From NCBI GenBank assembly GCA_025267735.1, contig CM046299.1, positions 28,807,327 through 28,871,326 on the forward strand: a stretch of DNA of 64,000 nt, in the 5' to 3' direction. This DNA comes from Mactra quadrangularis. Its lineage: Eukaryota > Mollusca > Bivalvia > Venerida > Mactridae. The notes beneath the pieces are model-generated. The model searched no databases, was not told where the DNA came from, and saw nothing but the letters and a program-made list of their open reading frames with translations. The translations under genes and the position numbers were made by a program. Of this stretch, positions 36,137-47,300 are shown piece after piece; within the stretch, counting starts at the first letter, position 1, and each line of letters opens with the position of its first letter.

Positions 36137-36216
36137 CGGCTTAGCACAGTGGATACAGCTGCGTCTAAAATAATGATTTTGACACAGTGGTCGGTGGTTC
36201 AAATCCTATGCTGGTA
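36137..36216 (+). repeat. tRNA-like SINE head
   Basis: TTAGCACAGTGGATAC resembles a pol III A box and GGTTCAAATCC at 36196-36206 is a good B box, about 55 bases apart. The expected stems for a functional tRNA do not form well, so I call it a tRNA-derived repeat, not a tRNA gene. It faces a second tRNA-like segment on the other strand at about 36490-36555. Confidence 0.5.
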
Positions 36217-36489
36217 TCAATTTTTTTCATTGGATATTTTAAATGTTTTTGGGGTTTTATTATACTTTTTATAAATAATTTCTTTACATTTTTGACAATT
36301 TTTCGCGTGCTTACACGTTTCAGACATGATGACCTAACTAACACTTTGAAGACATTTGGGTCATTATATACACTCTTTGTGTGCACAAGATTCATGAGGG
36401 AGAAAAACTTGGATAATTTATATATAACTGACATCATATTATAAATAAGATGAAAAAAACGTAGCAAGGTTTTAGTCTGAAAAAATATT

Positions 36490-36555
36490 ATGCTACTGGG
36501 ATTTGAACCTTTAACCTTTAGGTCTGACGTCCAACACGTTTTCACTGGGCTAAGG
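36490..36555 (-). repeat. tRNA-like segment, minus strand
   Basis: On the minus strand CCTTAGCCCAGTGAAAACG gives an A-box-like block and GGTTCAAATCCCAGT (36497-36509 region) a B box. The anticodon region is not readable as a clean cloverleaf. It converges on the plus-strand segment at 36137-36216 within the same MITE. Confidence 0.45.
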
Positions 36556-36622
36556 ATATCAGTTAGTGAGATGCGTCAAAGTAATTGTAATTAACGCTTG
36601 CTCGTATTGTATTGCACACCTG

Positions 36623-37181
36623 TAGCGTGTTCAGTTACCGCGAACGTTATAGAACGTTACATAACGATACATTCGGAACTCCTCGGCCATTCGCTGCGAA
36701 TAATCTAATCTAATACACAAATATGCGATCGTTAAGGCAATGAGTGATGTTTCAAAATTTACGGACTAAAAACGAAACATCACTCAATGCCTACAGGTCG
36801 TATTCTAGGTCATGCGTGTTTTTGTACTTTAAACAATGGACTTGCCAACTAGATAAGTGAATAAGCTAGTGCATGAACACCATTTTTTCTTATTAAAACA
36901 TACGATTTTGATATTTAACATTTATTTAAAATGGTATATACGCACATTGTAAATTGTATGTAATGCTATTTTGTAAAATATGTTTAAACTAATTGAAACA
37001 TAAAATTGTAAAAATAATTCACCCCTAAATATTGATGTGTAATGAAACTGGCTATGTTTATAAACGCAATGTTTACGTGGACGACCTGTACACGATCATA
37101 TATTTGTTTACTTTAACATCGGTAGTTTCAAAATAGCGTCTAAATATGTCCGAGATACGTTCGCGGTAACTGAACACGCTA
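36623..37181. mobile_element. Nested MITE with perfect 24-bp inverted ends
   Basis: The 24 bases at 36623-36646 (TAGCGTGTTCAGTTACCGCG...) are repeated exactly in inverse at 37158-37181. CTG flanks both sides, compatible with a 3-bp target duplication. About 560 bp, no coding sequence. The perfect ends indicate a young insertion. Confidence 0.65.
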
Positions 37182-37372
37182 CTGTTCACCGCATTCGGAT
37201 CTTCTTCATGAATATTCAATGCACTTTGACCTTCGTAAGGTGAAAGAAATCTTACTATAGCAACACATTGTATAGGTCATATACACTCCTCCTGGAAAGG
37301 CAAAATCTCTGGTTTTAGCTGTTAACCAACTAATTATAAGCGCACACTTTCGTCTGTGACTGACAACTGCCC

Positions 37373-37830
37373 TAGGGTTTTTGTCAAATAATTAAAAAAA
37401 ATAAAATGTTTTAAAACAAATGGAAGTATGGCGTGTGGATCGTTGCAAAATTCAAAAAAAAAAATTTATATGCGAAAATTTCATGTTTACTCGTATGTTC
37501 TATAATTTAACACTCATGTGGTAAAAATAAAATTTAAAGGAGGTTATATAATGATTTTCATGAATTGCACATTCCGTACATAATACTTATTTGGGGAACT
37601 ACTTTTTCTACAAACTAAGAGTACATGAATTACACATTCAGTACACCATACTTTTTGGGAAACTACTTTTTCAACAAACTTAGAGCACTTGAGTTACACA
37701 TTCAGTTCACCATACTTTTGGGGGAACTACTTTTTCAACTAACTGACGGTAAAAAACCCCGAACGATAGTGTTATGATAAATTAAAATATTTACTTTTTT
37801 GAAACATTTTTGAGTGAATCACGCTAAGCA
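37373..37830. repeat. Unit E with three tandem 63-bp repeats
   Basis: After the SINE, the block continues with TAAAATGTTTTAAAACAAAT. At 37559-37745 a unit of about 63 bases (core CATGAATTACACATTC, ACTTTTTGGGAAACTACTTTT) occurs three times in tandem. A second copy of unit E lies at the right end of the window (63590-64000), with only one 63-bp unit visible there. Confidence 0.65.
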
Positions 37831-38349
37831 TTATAAACTGTAACATAGACATCTTACATCAACATTTTGATTTCTGAAAAAAGTAGTTTGATACTGTGTT
37901 TGGATTGACAACCGGAAGATATTTCAAGGTAAGGATGAATGTTTTTTTTATTGTGTATTATATTTCGACAGCCATGTCTATACACTTGATTTATCTCTTT
38001 CAAAATGTAACAAAATTATCAGAAACTTTTAGATATTTTTATGCGTTTAGTTTAGTCTCACTTTAATATATAGTTTTCAATTTTAACAACGTTGATTTTT
38101 TCCCAAAAGCTATACGTGGTTTGAAAGAAGTTTTTCTATCACATTACTTCCTCTTTAAAAGAAAACAACTTACACAAACATAGGTAAGTGAAAATTAGAT
38201 TGATTGCAAAACTTTTCATTAGAACTATTAAAAATCATACAAACACGTTTAAAAGGATAAATGAAAATTTCTTAGCAATCGCGCAAATGTTAGTTTTTAT
38301 ATAGGGGCTTCAATGTAGAATTTTGAATTTCTTTATTTAGATAAAAATG

Positions 38350-39720
38350 ATTTAGAGCCCACAAAAGTAGTAGCCTAATGAATAATGTTTGCCTACAATA
38401 CCCAAACAACTTTTAGATCAATACATATATATTATTTTATAAAGTATTGAATGCACATAATCGAACACGTTTATTCATTTAATTCGTGTGACAGTTAGTT
38501 TAAAGTCATGGCGACTTTAACGGGGTCAGAGGACCGGGCACCATGAAATGATCACAATACGTACTAAGTGAAATAGAGATTCGGACGCCCATATGGAACA
38601 AGTCGTATGATGGACCCATATATAATGGCCGCCCCTAAAGTGTTACATGTTAAATTTAAAAGAAACAAATATTGATATTTTCAGAAGGAAGATTCTTTAA
38701 TACTTTGGTTTAATACAAAAAGTGTGTGTAGTAAACTAGTTTCGATTTTTTAAAGCGAGTCGATCATAATATATATTTTGATATTTTATTACGTAACTAT
38801 TATAGTAGTGTATACTTAAATATGGATATTTTGATTAAAAAGGTTATAAATTAAATATGTTTGTTTTTAAGCTAAGAATAAAATATTTCATAAGTAGTTA
38901 TTACCATATCCTTACTTCATGAGTTTGAATATTTCTATCTTTCGAGTAAATGTATAAAATTACTAAAAGAAAACATGTTCTGTATATAAACTTTAGAAAG
39001 TTCGTGGTATGAAGCACAGTTGCCCGTCGTATGGCGATAAACCTGCAACACTGCTCTACATACAAACGCCAAATATATAAAATGTGTGGTATCAAGCCAA
39101 TCTAGCCACTTTACGGTCACGTGATAGCTCTAAGTCAGACCTCTTTCATGGTATATACCAGTACCCGGCCAATGAGTTAAGCCGAAATATCATCCCTAAA
39201 ACCTGGACCATGTGAGTGCTCTCAAGTGGTCTCAAGCCCATGCCCATGGAGTATTAGGTTGCCAACATACCCATTTGGCTTGTTTTGTATACAAATAGGT
39301 TTTATCAACTACAGCAACGCTAGTACACTACATGCCTTTCTACAACCTTCAAATAAGCATGATCATAGCTTCACAATCATAATAACCAAATTTCAGCTGA
39401 TAGTCAAGAATCAGCTGTAAATTAAAGAGTTAGGTGATTTTATGATTTAACATAAAACTGTCTGAAAAGCATTGAAGCATAAACTGTTGCGAACCCCGCC
39501 TTTGCTTCGCCTTGCGCAAAATCCAAGCTGTTAAGTCGACTCCCACGAATCCTTCTGATATATTCATTTAAACCACTTTCACGTTTTCTCTGAATTGACA
39601 AATTCATTGCAGTTATACTGTTTATAGATGCTTTAACTGTTGGCAGCTTTCTAGCAGATAAATGTTAAGTTAAAAAAACAATTAATTAACGTGAAGTAAT
39701 GGTAGGAAAACATTTATTAT
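38350..39720 (+). promoter_or_regulatory. Upstream unit D, copy 3 (upstream of OAS copy 2)
   Basis: Uninterrupted version of the unit found at 23395-28835 and partly at 34935-35921. It gives the empty site for the palindromic-array element (junction GTATTGAATGCA near 38446) and for the TTACAGGG element pair (near 38955). It lies about 4.6 kb upstream of the OAS copy 2 start because other repeats intervene. A role as promoter is inferred only from conservation beside both genes. Confidence 0.5.
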
Positions 39721-40644
39721 TCCATTGGTATTGGTGCACAAATATATAAAAGTATAATTTATGATACAGCTCTGATGAGGAAAGTGCAAAATGTATAAAT
39801 AATAATCGAACGTTTAACGTTTATTAATTTCGTAGACTACTAAGCCCACAAGAAAACAAGACGTATACATATACGTATATTACCATAACTGAATAACAGA
39901 TGCACAGAAATATAAGAAATATACACTAGCAGCTAGTTTAAATGTGAATCGCTCAATGAGCATTCATTGTTCAAAAGCTTGCCTTTCGTGCAAAAGGAAC
40001 GTCTTTATGGTATAAATGATAAGTAAAGATGAGGATCAATAAAAACAAACAATACGGTTATGTGCATACAGCTAGCAAATACTTACGTAAACTTTATCTT
40101 ACTTATCTAGTACACGTATTGTTAAATTTGTATATCTAATTACATGCATATACATTGTATGTATAGGCCTACATATTTACAGTCATCTCATATATATGCA
40201 CTCCTACGTAGATAAGTGTACATACTAATCACTGTTATCAAATAACTGCACAATACTGAAAAGACTGTTTGATAAAACTAATCAAAGCGCTGAAAGCACT
40301 GAAGCAAGACTTTAGTGATAATTACGTAGGGATGAGACGATATCACACGATACGATGCGTATCGATACGAAAGGAGACAATGAGGTTATTTACGATACGA
40401 TGTGGGTAGTTATTGTAAAAAATGTAGAAAAACATTCACAATATTTACATTCTTTAATTAATGATTACCTTGAAGATAAACACAACGCAGGAATGCTTCC
40501 AAAAGTCGGTTCAAAACACATCAGCAATAAGCTTTAAAGGTTCTCAAAATATTTGGATGAAACATTTTTTTTTGTGATGTTCTAGTAAAAACAATGCACA
40601 GTTGACGTAACGTTCTGTATAAGTATGTGAGTAAGTGTTAAAAA

Positions 40645-40928
40645 CTTTTAGGAAAGTGTTCTAAATCTCATTGGACAAAAGTGTTCCAAAATTCTTTAGA
40701 AATTGTTCCAAATCTAATTGGAAATAAGTGTTCTAAATCTCATTGGAAAAAAATGTTCCAAAACTCTTTGGAAAATGTTCAAAATCACTTTAAAAAAGTA
40801 TTCCAAAACTCTTTAAGAATGATTCCAAATCTCATTGGGGAAAAGGTGTTCTAAAACCCTTTGGAAATTGTTTAAAGCCTCTTTGCAAAAAAAGTATTCC
40901 AAAAGTCTTTGGAAATGTTCAAAATGTT
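40645..40928. repeat. Degenerate minisatellite, about 30-bp period
   Basis: Repeats of the form GTGTTCCAAATCTCATTGGA followed by an A run. Alternate units read CTCATTGGA or CTCTTTGGA, giving a higher-order period near 60. About nine units can be followed; later ones are more decayed. No coding potential. Confidence 0.7.
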
Positions 40929-41399
40929 ACCAACGTGAATCACGTGACTATATTGCTTGATTAGGAAACGAGTAAAATAGTTTCATTCATAATTTTTTTA
41001 TGAATGAAATCAATGTATACATCCGCAGTAATCAGTCGTGTAATTTTTTGTCGGTCATTTTTGTTCAATTGTTCACAAAATTGTCAATATTTGGTGTCAC
41101 TATGATTTTTTTAAGAAAGATGTAGAAAAGAAAGGTATAGTCAGCTATATATCGAGTTTTAAATATTATAGAACTATTTCCTGGCGAGCGGAAAAATGGA
41201 CCACAAACTTTGTCGCAGTGCTGGAATGCCGCTAATAGCTTCGACTGTTGATAACAGTCTTGCTAAAACAGGACCGATATATGTTTTATGGTCAATTTTT
41301 GTTATTGGCTCTGGTCCAATAACAAATTTATGCACTCTGATTGGTTGATAAAACAAGGCCAATATCAAAAACTTGCTCGTAAGTAGTTTTAGTTGTTCG

Positions 41400-43830
41400 A
41401 AGAACAACTATATACGCCAATTTTGAGAAATCAGTATAGCAAGCTTACTACAAAATCTACTTATTTGAGGTACATGAAGGAACTCAACTATTCAAGCATG
41501 TGTATTACTGAGAAAGGTAATAATAATTAATATTGTAATAATTACACTTAACCAAACACTGAAAATATATACAACAGAGATTCCCTGTGGTGAACCCCAA
41601 TCTTAAAGGGTGTGACTCATTAATCCCTCATTCTATACGTAGACAATAAAACATATCTTGGCTCAGGTGCTTAACTCATATCGCACAACAACAACGCACT
41701 GGAAGTAGTTCGGCGTATACATGAATATAAAACTGTTGTATGTTTTTTTCTTTTTAAAAATATAATCATGATGATTAAATTGTAAAAAAAATGCTGGCTA
41801 ATAACTTCAGGAATACTTATCCATAGATACGAGGTACTTTCAAACCTCAATTGGGGTATTATCCGTAGCGTATCCTTATTTCGTTTTCAAAGGTCTGTGT
41901 AATGATTGAAAGATGTAAACCCTTTCTCATGGAGATTAAATGACCAGCATAAAAGTATTTTTTAACGTGCATATTAATTTTTAGAAAGCAATATCATATT
42001 GCAAAATCTCAAAAACATATTTCATTTATTCAGTACATGTAAAAATTGTCACGTAGTTTCAGGTATTTAGACAGTTTTACCCACGATGCTTAGCGTAGTA
42101 TCGTACTGACCAGCTAGTTTATGTTGAACTCTAAGGCAATGCCATATCGGAATTTTGTTAAGCGTCCGAGTGCGCGTAGGATTTCGAGTCCTCCAATAAA
42201 AAAATTGTTGGGGGAATTTTCTTAAATAATTCTGTTGTTCCAGGATTCGATGACTGATTGTTTCAGGAAATACTGATTAACCCTGGTTTCTGTGTATTTG
42301 ATTAATAGAAATGTACATGTGTATGTTGTATATCCTTTTTTATAGAATTACTTTAACCTCACGTGAATGTCATAAACTTTCATGTACTACCAAGAACTTA
42401 TTTGTGTGAATACTAGCTAGAATGGACATGTGTTTTCGTTTTCGGTTTGTGTGTTTTTGTGAATAGGTACCTGGGTTTATCAAATTTGAGTTGACGCTTT
42501 ACAAAAGTCCAATTTGGCATGGCCTAATATAGATCAATGGATGGGAAATTACAGATTATTAGGATTATGGGTCAAATTGTTCCACGTTGTATTTTTCTCA
42601 TAGAGCTGTAATTGGTGATTAATTTAAGTTAAAAGTTCCTTTGCAAATTTAAGAACGTTTATCATTACTTGAAAATTACAGATTATAAGTTAAATGCAGT
42701 TACGCCGTTTGTGACACTATTGAATGTATACAGGTGGTTCTGTTACATATTAGTAAAATATACACTTATTTTTTATGAACATTCAAATGTATATCCCTGT
42801 ACTCCTCTATGGTTAGTATACCTGTGCAATTATAGGAGTACGCATTTTAATTTATTTCTAAATTAGCTTTACCTGAACATTGGGATATCGGTTTTTATTT
42901 GTTCGGGACGTCAGTCCTGAACAAATAAAAATACCGTATTTCAGACCCTTTCCCACTTTGAAAATTTACCGAATCCAGAAGTAGTCCCTCAGTATATAAG
43001 TATAGAGCAATTTAAAATGATCGTCTGCTTTGACAGGCGCAATAATTCCTGAAATACACTTGTTAATCGGTTTATACTGAAGCGCATGTATTATAGCTTA
43101 TGAGTTAAGCGTCTCAGTTGAGCTCTTTACGTCGTATTATGTAATAGAATGGTATCTACTATTCCGTCACGACTCGTCGTTTTTGCCAGTTGTCAGTAGA
43201 GATGTTACATCATCTTATGTAATAGAATGGTTCTGTAAAAGTTTAAAGATCGTAGTTTATGACTTTGGATAATGTCTGATTAGTGGACTTTATTTATTTA
43301 AACATACATATGCAGTAGAATAAATGTGCATAAATGATTACTTTAAAGTAGCAACTATTGCATTGTTCTACGTATAACCCACTTGAATTGTTGTGATTGT
43401 GCGAAAACAAATCAAATGTTGTGTTCGCCTGTCCGGTTAACATGCTGTATCTGTAGATCGATTGTTTGAAGTGTTTTGAACCGGAACAATGCTGTTCTAC
43501 TTATAAAACTAATATCACTGAACTGTTCTTTGTGTACAAACGTTGTTGGAGCCGGGAATCTCATTTTACTTTTTAAAGCCGAACAAATTTAGTGCCTTCA
43601 GCGCTTTGATTTGATTAATCAATGAAAATTGGATTTTCATGAATACTTTATTTTAGAACATCATTTTGAAAATACATTTCATACAACGAAAGCTCTGCAG
43701 TCTATGTATCAAGAAACGAAATCTTATTCCATGTATTTTTTTACATTTTTAGCACATTAAGTGACCGAAGCACAACGTGTTTTCTATGTCGAACAACTCC
43801 AGTGCCTTTGGCGCTTTAATTTTAATATAA
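41400..43830. repeat. Dispersed noncoding block, inverted copy (upstream of OAS copy 2)
   Basis: Inverted relative to 30003-31280. It contains the same landmarks in reverse order, such as GGTACATGAAGGAACTCAAC near 41470, GTGGTGAACCCC near 41590, GATCAATGGATGGGAAATTA near 42532 and AGCACATTAAGTGACC near 43752. Several hundred extra bases are inserted, for example around 42130-42500 and 42880-43600. A hairpin with 17-base arms lies at 42893-42930. CAAAGCGCTGAAAGCACTG also occurs at 40280, so the element boundary may be there. Confidence 0.5.
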
Positions 43831-44358
43831 TTGTCATTAAAAAGTGTTTTGACCTTGTTATTTCCCCTTGGGACTGTCATATAGTTTTCTTTGCATTAAC
43901 TTTCAGCTTTCAATGGTTACAATATTCGTGTAGTAAATTTAATCCTTTTTGAAGACCATTAGATGATTCAGAGTCTCAGAGACAATATCGTCAACGTACA
44001 GTAAAAAAATAATTTTGTAAAGAGTAAATCTACACCCTTCATCTGTTTAGTGCAAAAATTATCGTCTATATCGTTTAAAACATGAAGAGAGAAGGGATAG
44101 AGAAATAAATTCACCATGTATGACATAGGTTACATAAAAAGTCGTTACTCAGAGTATAATCTAACTTAACACGAGTTTTATAATATTCCTTTTATATATT
44201 TTTTATCATTTTGGCTCGAATACCATATTTCATCATTTTTTCTATAATATAATGCGCTCAATGTATGGTTTAAGGTGTTGCAGTGAGAGATTAACTTGGT
44301 AAGTGGCTAGATAAATAGTAAGTACTCTGTGAGAAAAATAATCAAAACAACAAGCAGT

Positions 44359-47300
44359 ATGAGAAAGTGTCAAGAAGGCCAAGTTTCTGGGTTCGATACA
44401 CATGATGATTTAAGAGACCAACGTCGTACTGATCATGCCGAGAAAGTAGAAACTTGTACATGTGGTAGATCATTTCGTGAGGATAGTAACATGCAACAAC
44501 ACCTTCGCGATTTAGGGGACAAACATGGAATGCAAAAGACTAAGAAGCGCAGACGAAACAAAAAAGGAGGACGAAAGAGGAAGCCTAGAGCTCGAAAGTC
44601 AACAGGCGCACACTCTTGCACGTTTTGTGATAGATCATTTGGCTCTGTCAATGGATTAAACTTGCACACTCAAGCGAAACATCCAGGAGGGGGATCTAGT
44701 TTTGATAGAGTATGTGAGAACAACGCCCTTATAAATGAATTTTCAAGCGTGCACATATCAACTCCTACAAATCCAATACCAGCAGCAGTTCACAATTCTC
44801 ACGATTACAGTATGCCAACAAGACAGAATCTTCCAACAGATCTGTATGATGTTGATAGTTCAAACCTTGATAAATTTATAGCAGAACGAATACAACCAGA
44901 CGACAGTTCACTTACACAATGTGGTTTGGTTGTCAATGAAATGGCTGATTATTTAAAAGGTCCAGATTCACCATTCAAACCTGGAGAAATTATCAAGGTA
45001 AACCTATTTTACTTATGAAGATGGTTGCATCTTTATACACAAAAGTAATATTTCAGCGTAGATGAAACTAGGAATAACCTCCCTTGTTTATTAGTGTATA
45101 CATGTATACTTACACTGTGCATTATGGTGCATCGTGTAACATTCGGCTATAATCAAAATTGATATCATGAATTAATATGTATATTCATTAGTTCCGTAAG
45201 GAATTTCGAAAGGAAATTTGGGGTAATAGTTTACATCCATACATCGGATCATTATCTTAAAATATGTACGTTCTATTGCATTCTTGGCAAAACAAGACAC
45301 GTTTCTGTAGGTAAAATCTTCTTTCAAACATATGAAAACTAGTAAAATTTTTAACCTCCATTTTCTGTAATTATGGCAAAAACTTATTACGAGGCTGTGA
45401 TTTCTTACAATTAATTTTAAGTAGTTGGTCCAAGTGACAATTAAGATGATAATTTGTTGCTATATGAAAGTATGATGTTTAGGTATTTCAATTTCATTTC
45501 ACAAAATGTGAAATACATTTCATAATTTTAAAAATCTTGTTTATTTTAAGAGTGGCTCTCTAGGAAAAGGTACATCAGTGAGAGGTTACGCTGACATTGA
45601 TCTTATTGTAATGTTAAACGATCACTCAGATGTTGAAACTCACATGAGAGAACTTCCAGAGATCCTGAAACGTCTTGAAGACTTTATAAAGTATAAAACT
45701 AGAGCTCGGCACAAACAAACTACAAGATTTTCAGTACAAGCTAAAATTCTCTGTGAAGGTGATTGGCTTGAGATAGACATTTCACCAGCAGTGGATTTGA
45801 TAGGAACTGGTAAGTGACGTACTGTCATTTTGTTTCATCTGTTGTATTAGTTTTTCTGCTAATTTTATACGGAGAATCAGAAAGTATCTAAAAGTTGAAT
45901 ATTGGATACTGAAAAATCCCTTTTTCCCAATTGATTATGAATTTGTATTTTTGTTGCATTTTGTCTCCTAGACTAGAAGACCGCTAATGTTTGTACCAAT
46001 TTACAAAACAACCATGTGTTTTACACAATCTACCGACTTCTCTTTAAATGGCCGCTTAATGAATTGAATTGTCTGGTTTAGCTGAATTTGGCGGATTTCC
46101 GTAAGCAAAGTTGACCCCATTTTATGTGTGCCTCCCCAACAAAATACATTCAAAAGACCCATGCGGAGGATGCATTTTACCTTTTGCAGTAGTTAAAATA
46201 TTTTTAAAACATAAAGCAATCTGGATCACTAGATGTAAACAAAACCACAAAATGGTGATTTAATACTTTTTGCCTCTAATAGGGTTGAGTTGAGCACAAC
46301 TAACATCATATACTGAGAGTTACCATGGCAACAAGTCTTTGTGCTTTAATAACTGTTTCTCAAAGTCAATAGCCCTAGACAAATCTAACCAATGGTTGCA
46401 AGTTCCTCTGGCACCCGAATCCATGTTTCTAATAAAGTACATTTCTAAATGCCCAGTTTAAATTTAAGTGCCAAAAATGTAAACTTATTAATCGATTCTA
46501 AACTAGTAATTGGTGCTAAACTTTTTATTCCAGTTTTGTAGATACACATACATTGTATATTTCTCATATTCTTGTTCACAAATAATTATGATTTCTTCAA
46601 CAATTTTGTACACTTATTGTTACAAGTGGAAGTATACCTTCCACAAAAGACGACTTGCGGTATAACAATAAGATTAAGTTGTTGTTTCACAGTACGCCTA
46701 TATACTTTGTAAAGTTAAATCACTTCTATTTCCTACTAACAGGGACACCACTGACAGATATTTACAATCGTATGAAAACAGCAGATAGTAGTTTGATTCA
46801 TGAATACTCTGTGACTTTGTCACCACTTCAGCTAGAAATAATTAAATATCTTCCCTCTGAGGTGAAGAGTTTGATTCGACTTCTCAAATATTGGAGAAAT
46901 AACAAACTGAAAGTAAGTTCATTTTAATTATAATTGTTATTTGTATAGACAAACTCATTGACATACACAATAAACTATGCTTAAAGATTATGCTAAATAC
47001 ATGCATGAAAAGTCGTTTAGAGCAAAAACATAATAAAATCTCCGCTTAGAGTTGGTAAAAAAGTGGTTCTAGTGTCAAGCAGATTGCACCCAAAGGAGAA
47101 AGAAATTTTAAACATTTGAAACGAAAACTATACTGTCCACTATACGTAGTTTCTGTGACATTTTTATTTCGTTTGTACCGTGTTAGGTGCGGTTGCATGT
47201 TACAAACAAATTACGTAATAACAAGAGTTCAAATGGGCTAACTGATTCAGTCGTTTGCTTCACTTTGATACAGTTACTAAAAATAAAACTACGTCCAGTT

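Larger units (their letters stand above)
35972..37257. mobile_element. TA-target TIR element inserted in the SINE
   Basis: Ends TAGTAAGATTTCTTTCACCT and its complement; flanked by TA on both sides, where uninterrupted SINE copies have a single TA in GCCGTAGCAAC. TA duplication is typical of Tc1/mariner-type elements. The inverted ends extend about 25 bases. No transposase frame is present. Inside are two tRNA-like segments and a further perfect inverted-repeat element (36623-37181). Confidence 0.75.
35935..37372 (+). repeat. SINE-like family A copy, interrupted by a TA-target MITE
   Basis: The SINE parts are about 35935-35971 (ending ATAACGCCGTA) and 37258-37372 (starting TAGCAACACATTG). A direct repeat flanks the whole: TAGGGTTTTGTCA at 35922-35934 and TAGGGTTTTTGTCA at 37373-37386. 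This 13-14-base target duplication fits LINE-mobilised SINE insertion. The corresponding site near 63650 has no SINE. The complete SINE when uninterrupted would be about 150 bases. Confidence 0.7.

Noticed and set aside
36137..36216. Functional tRNA gene
   Set aside because: A and B boxes are recognisable, but the cloverleaf stems do not pair well and it lies inside a mobile element.
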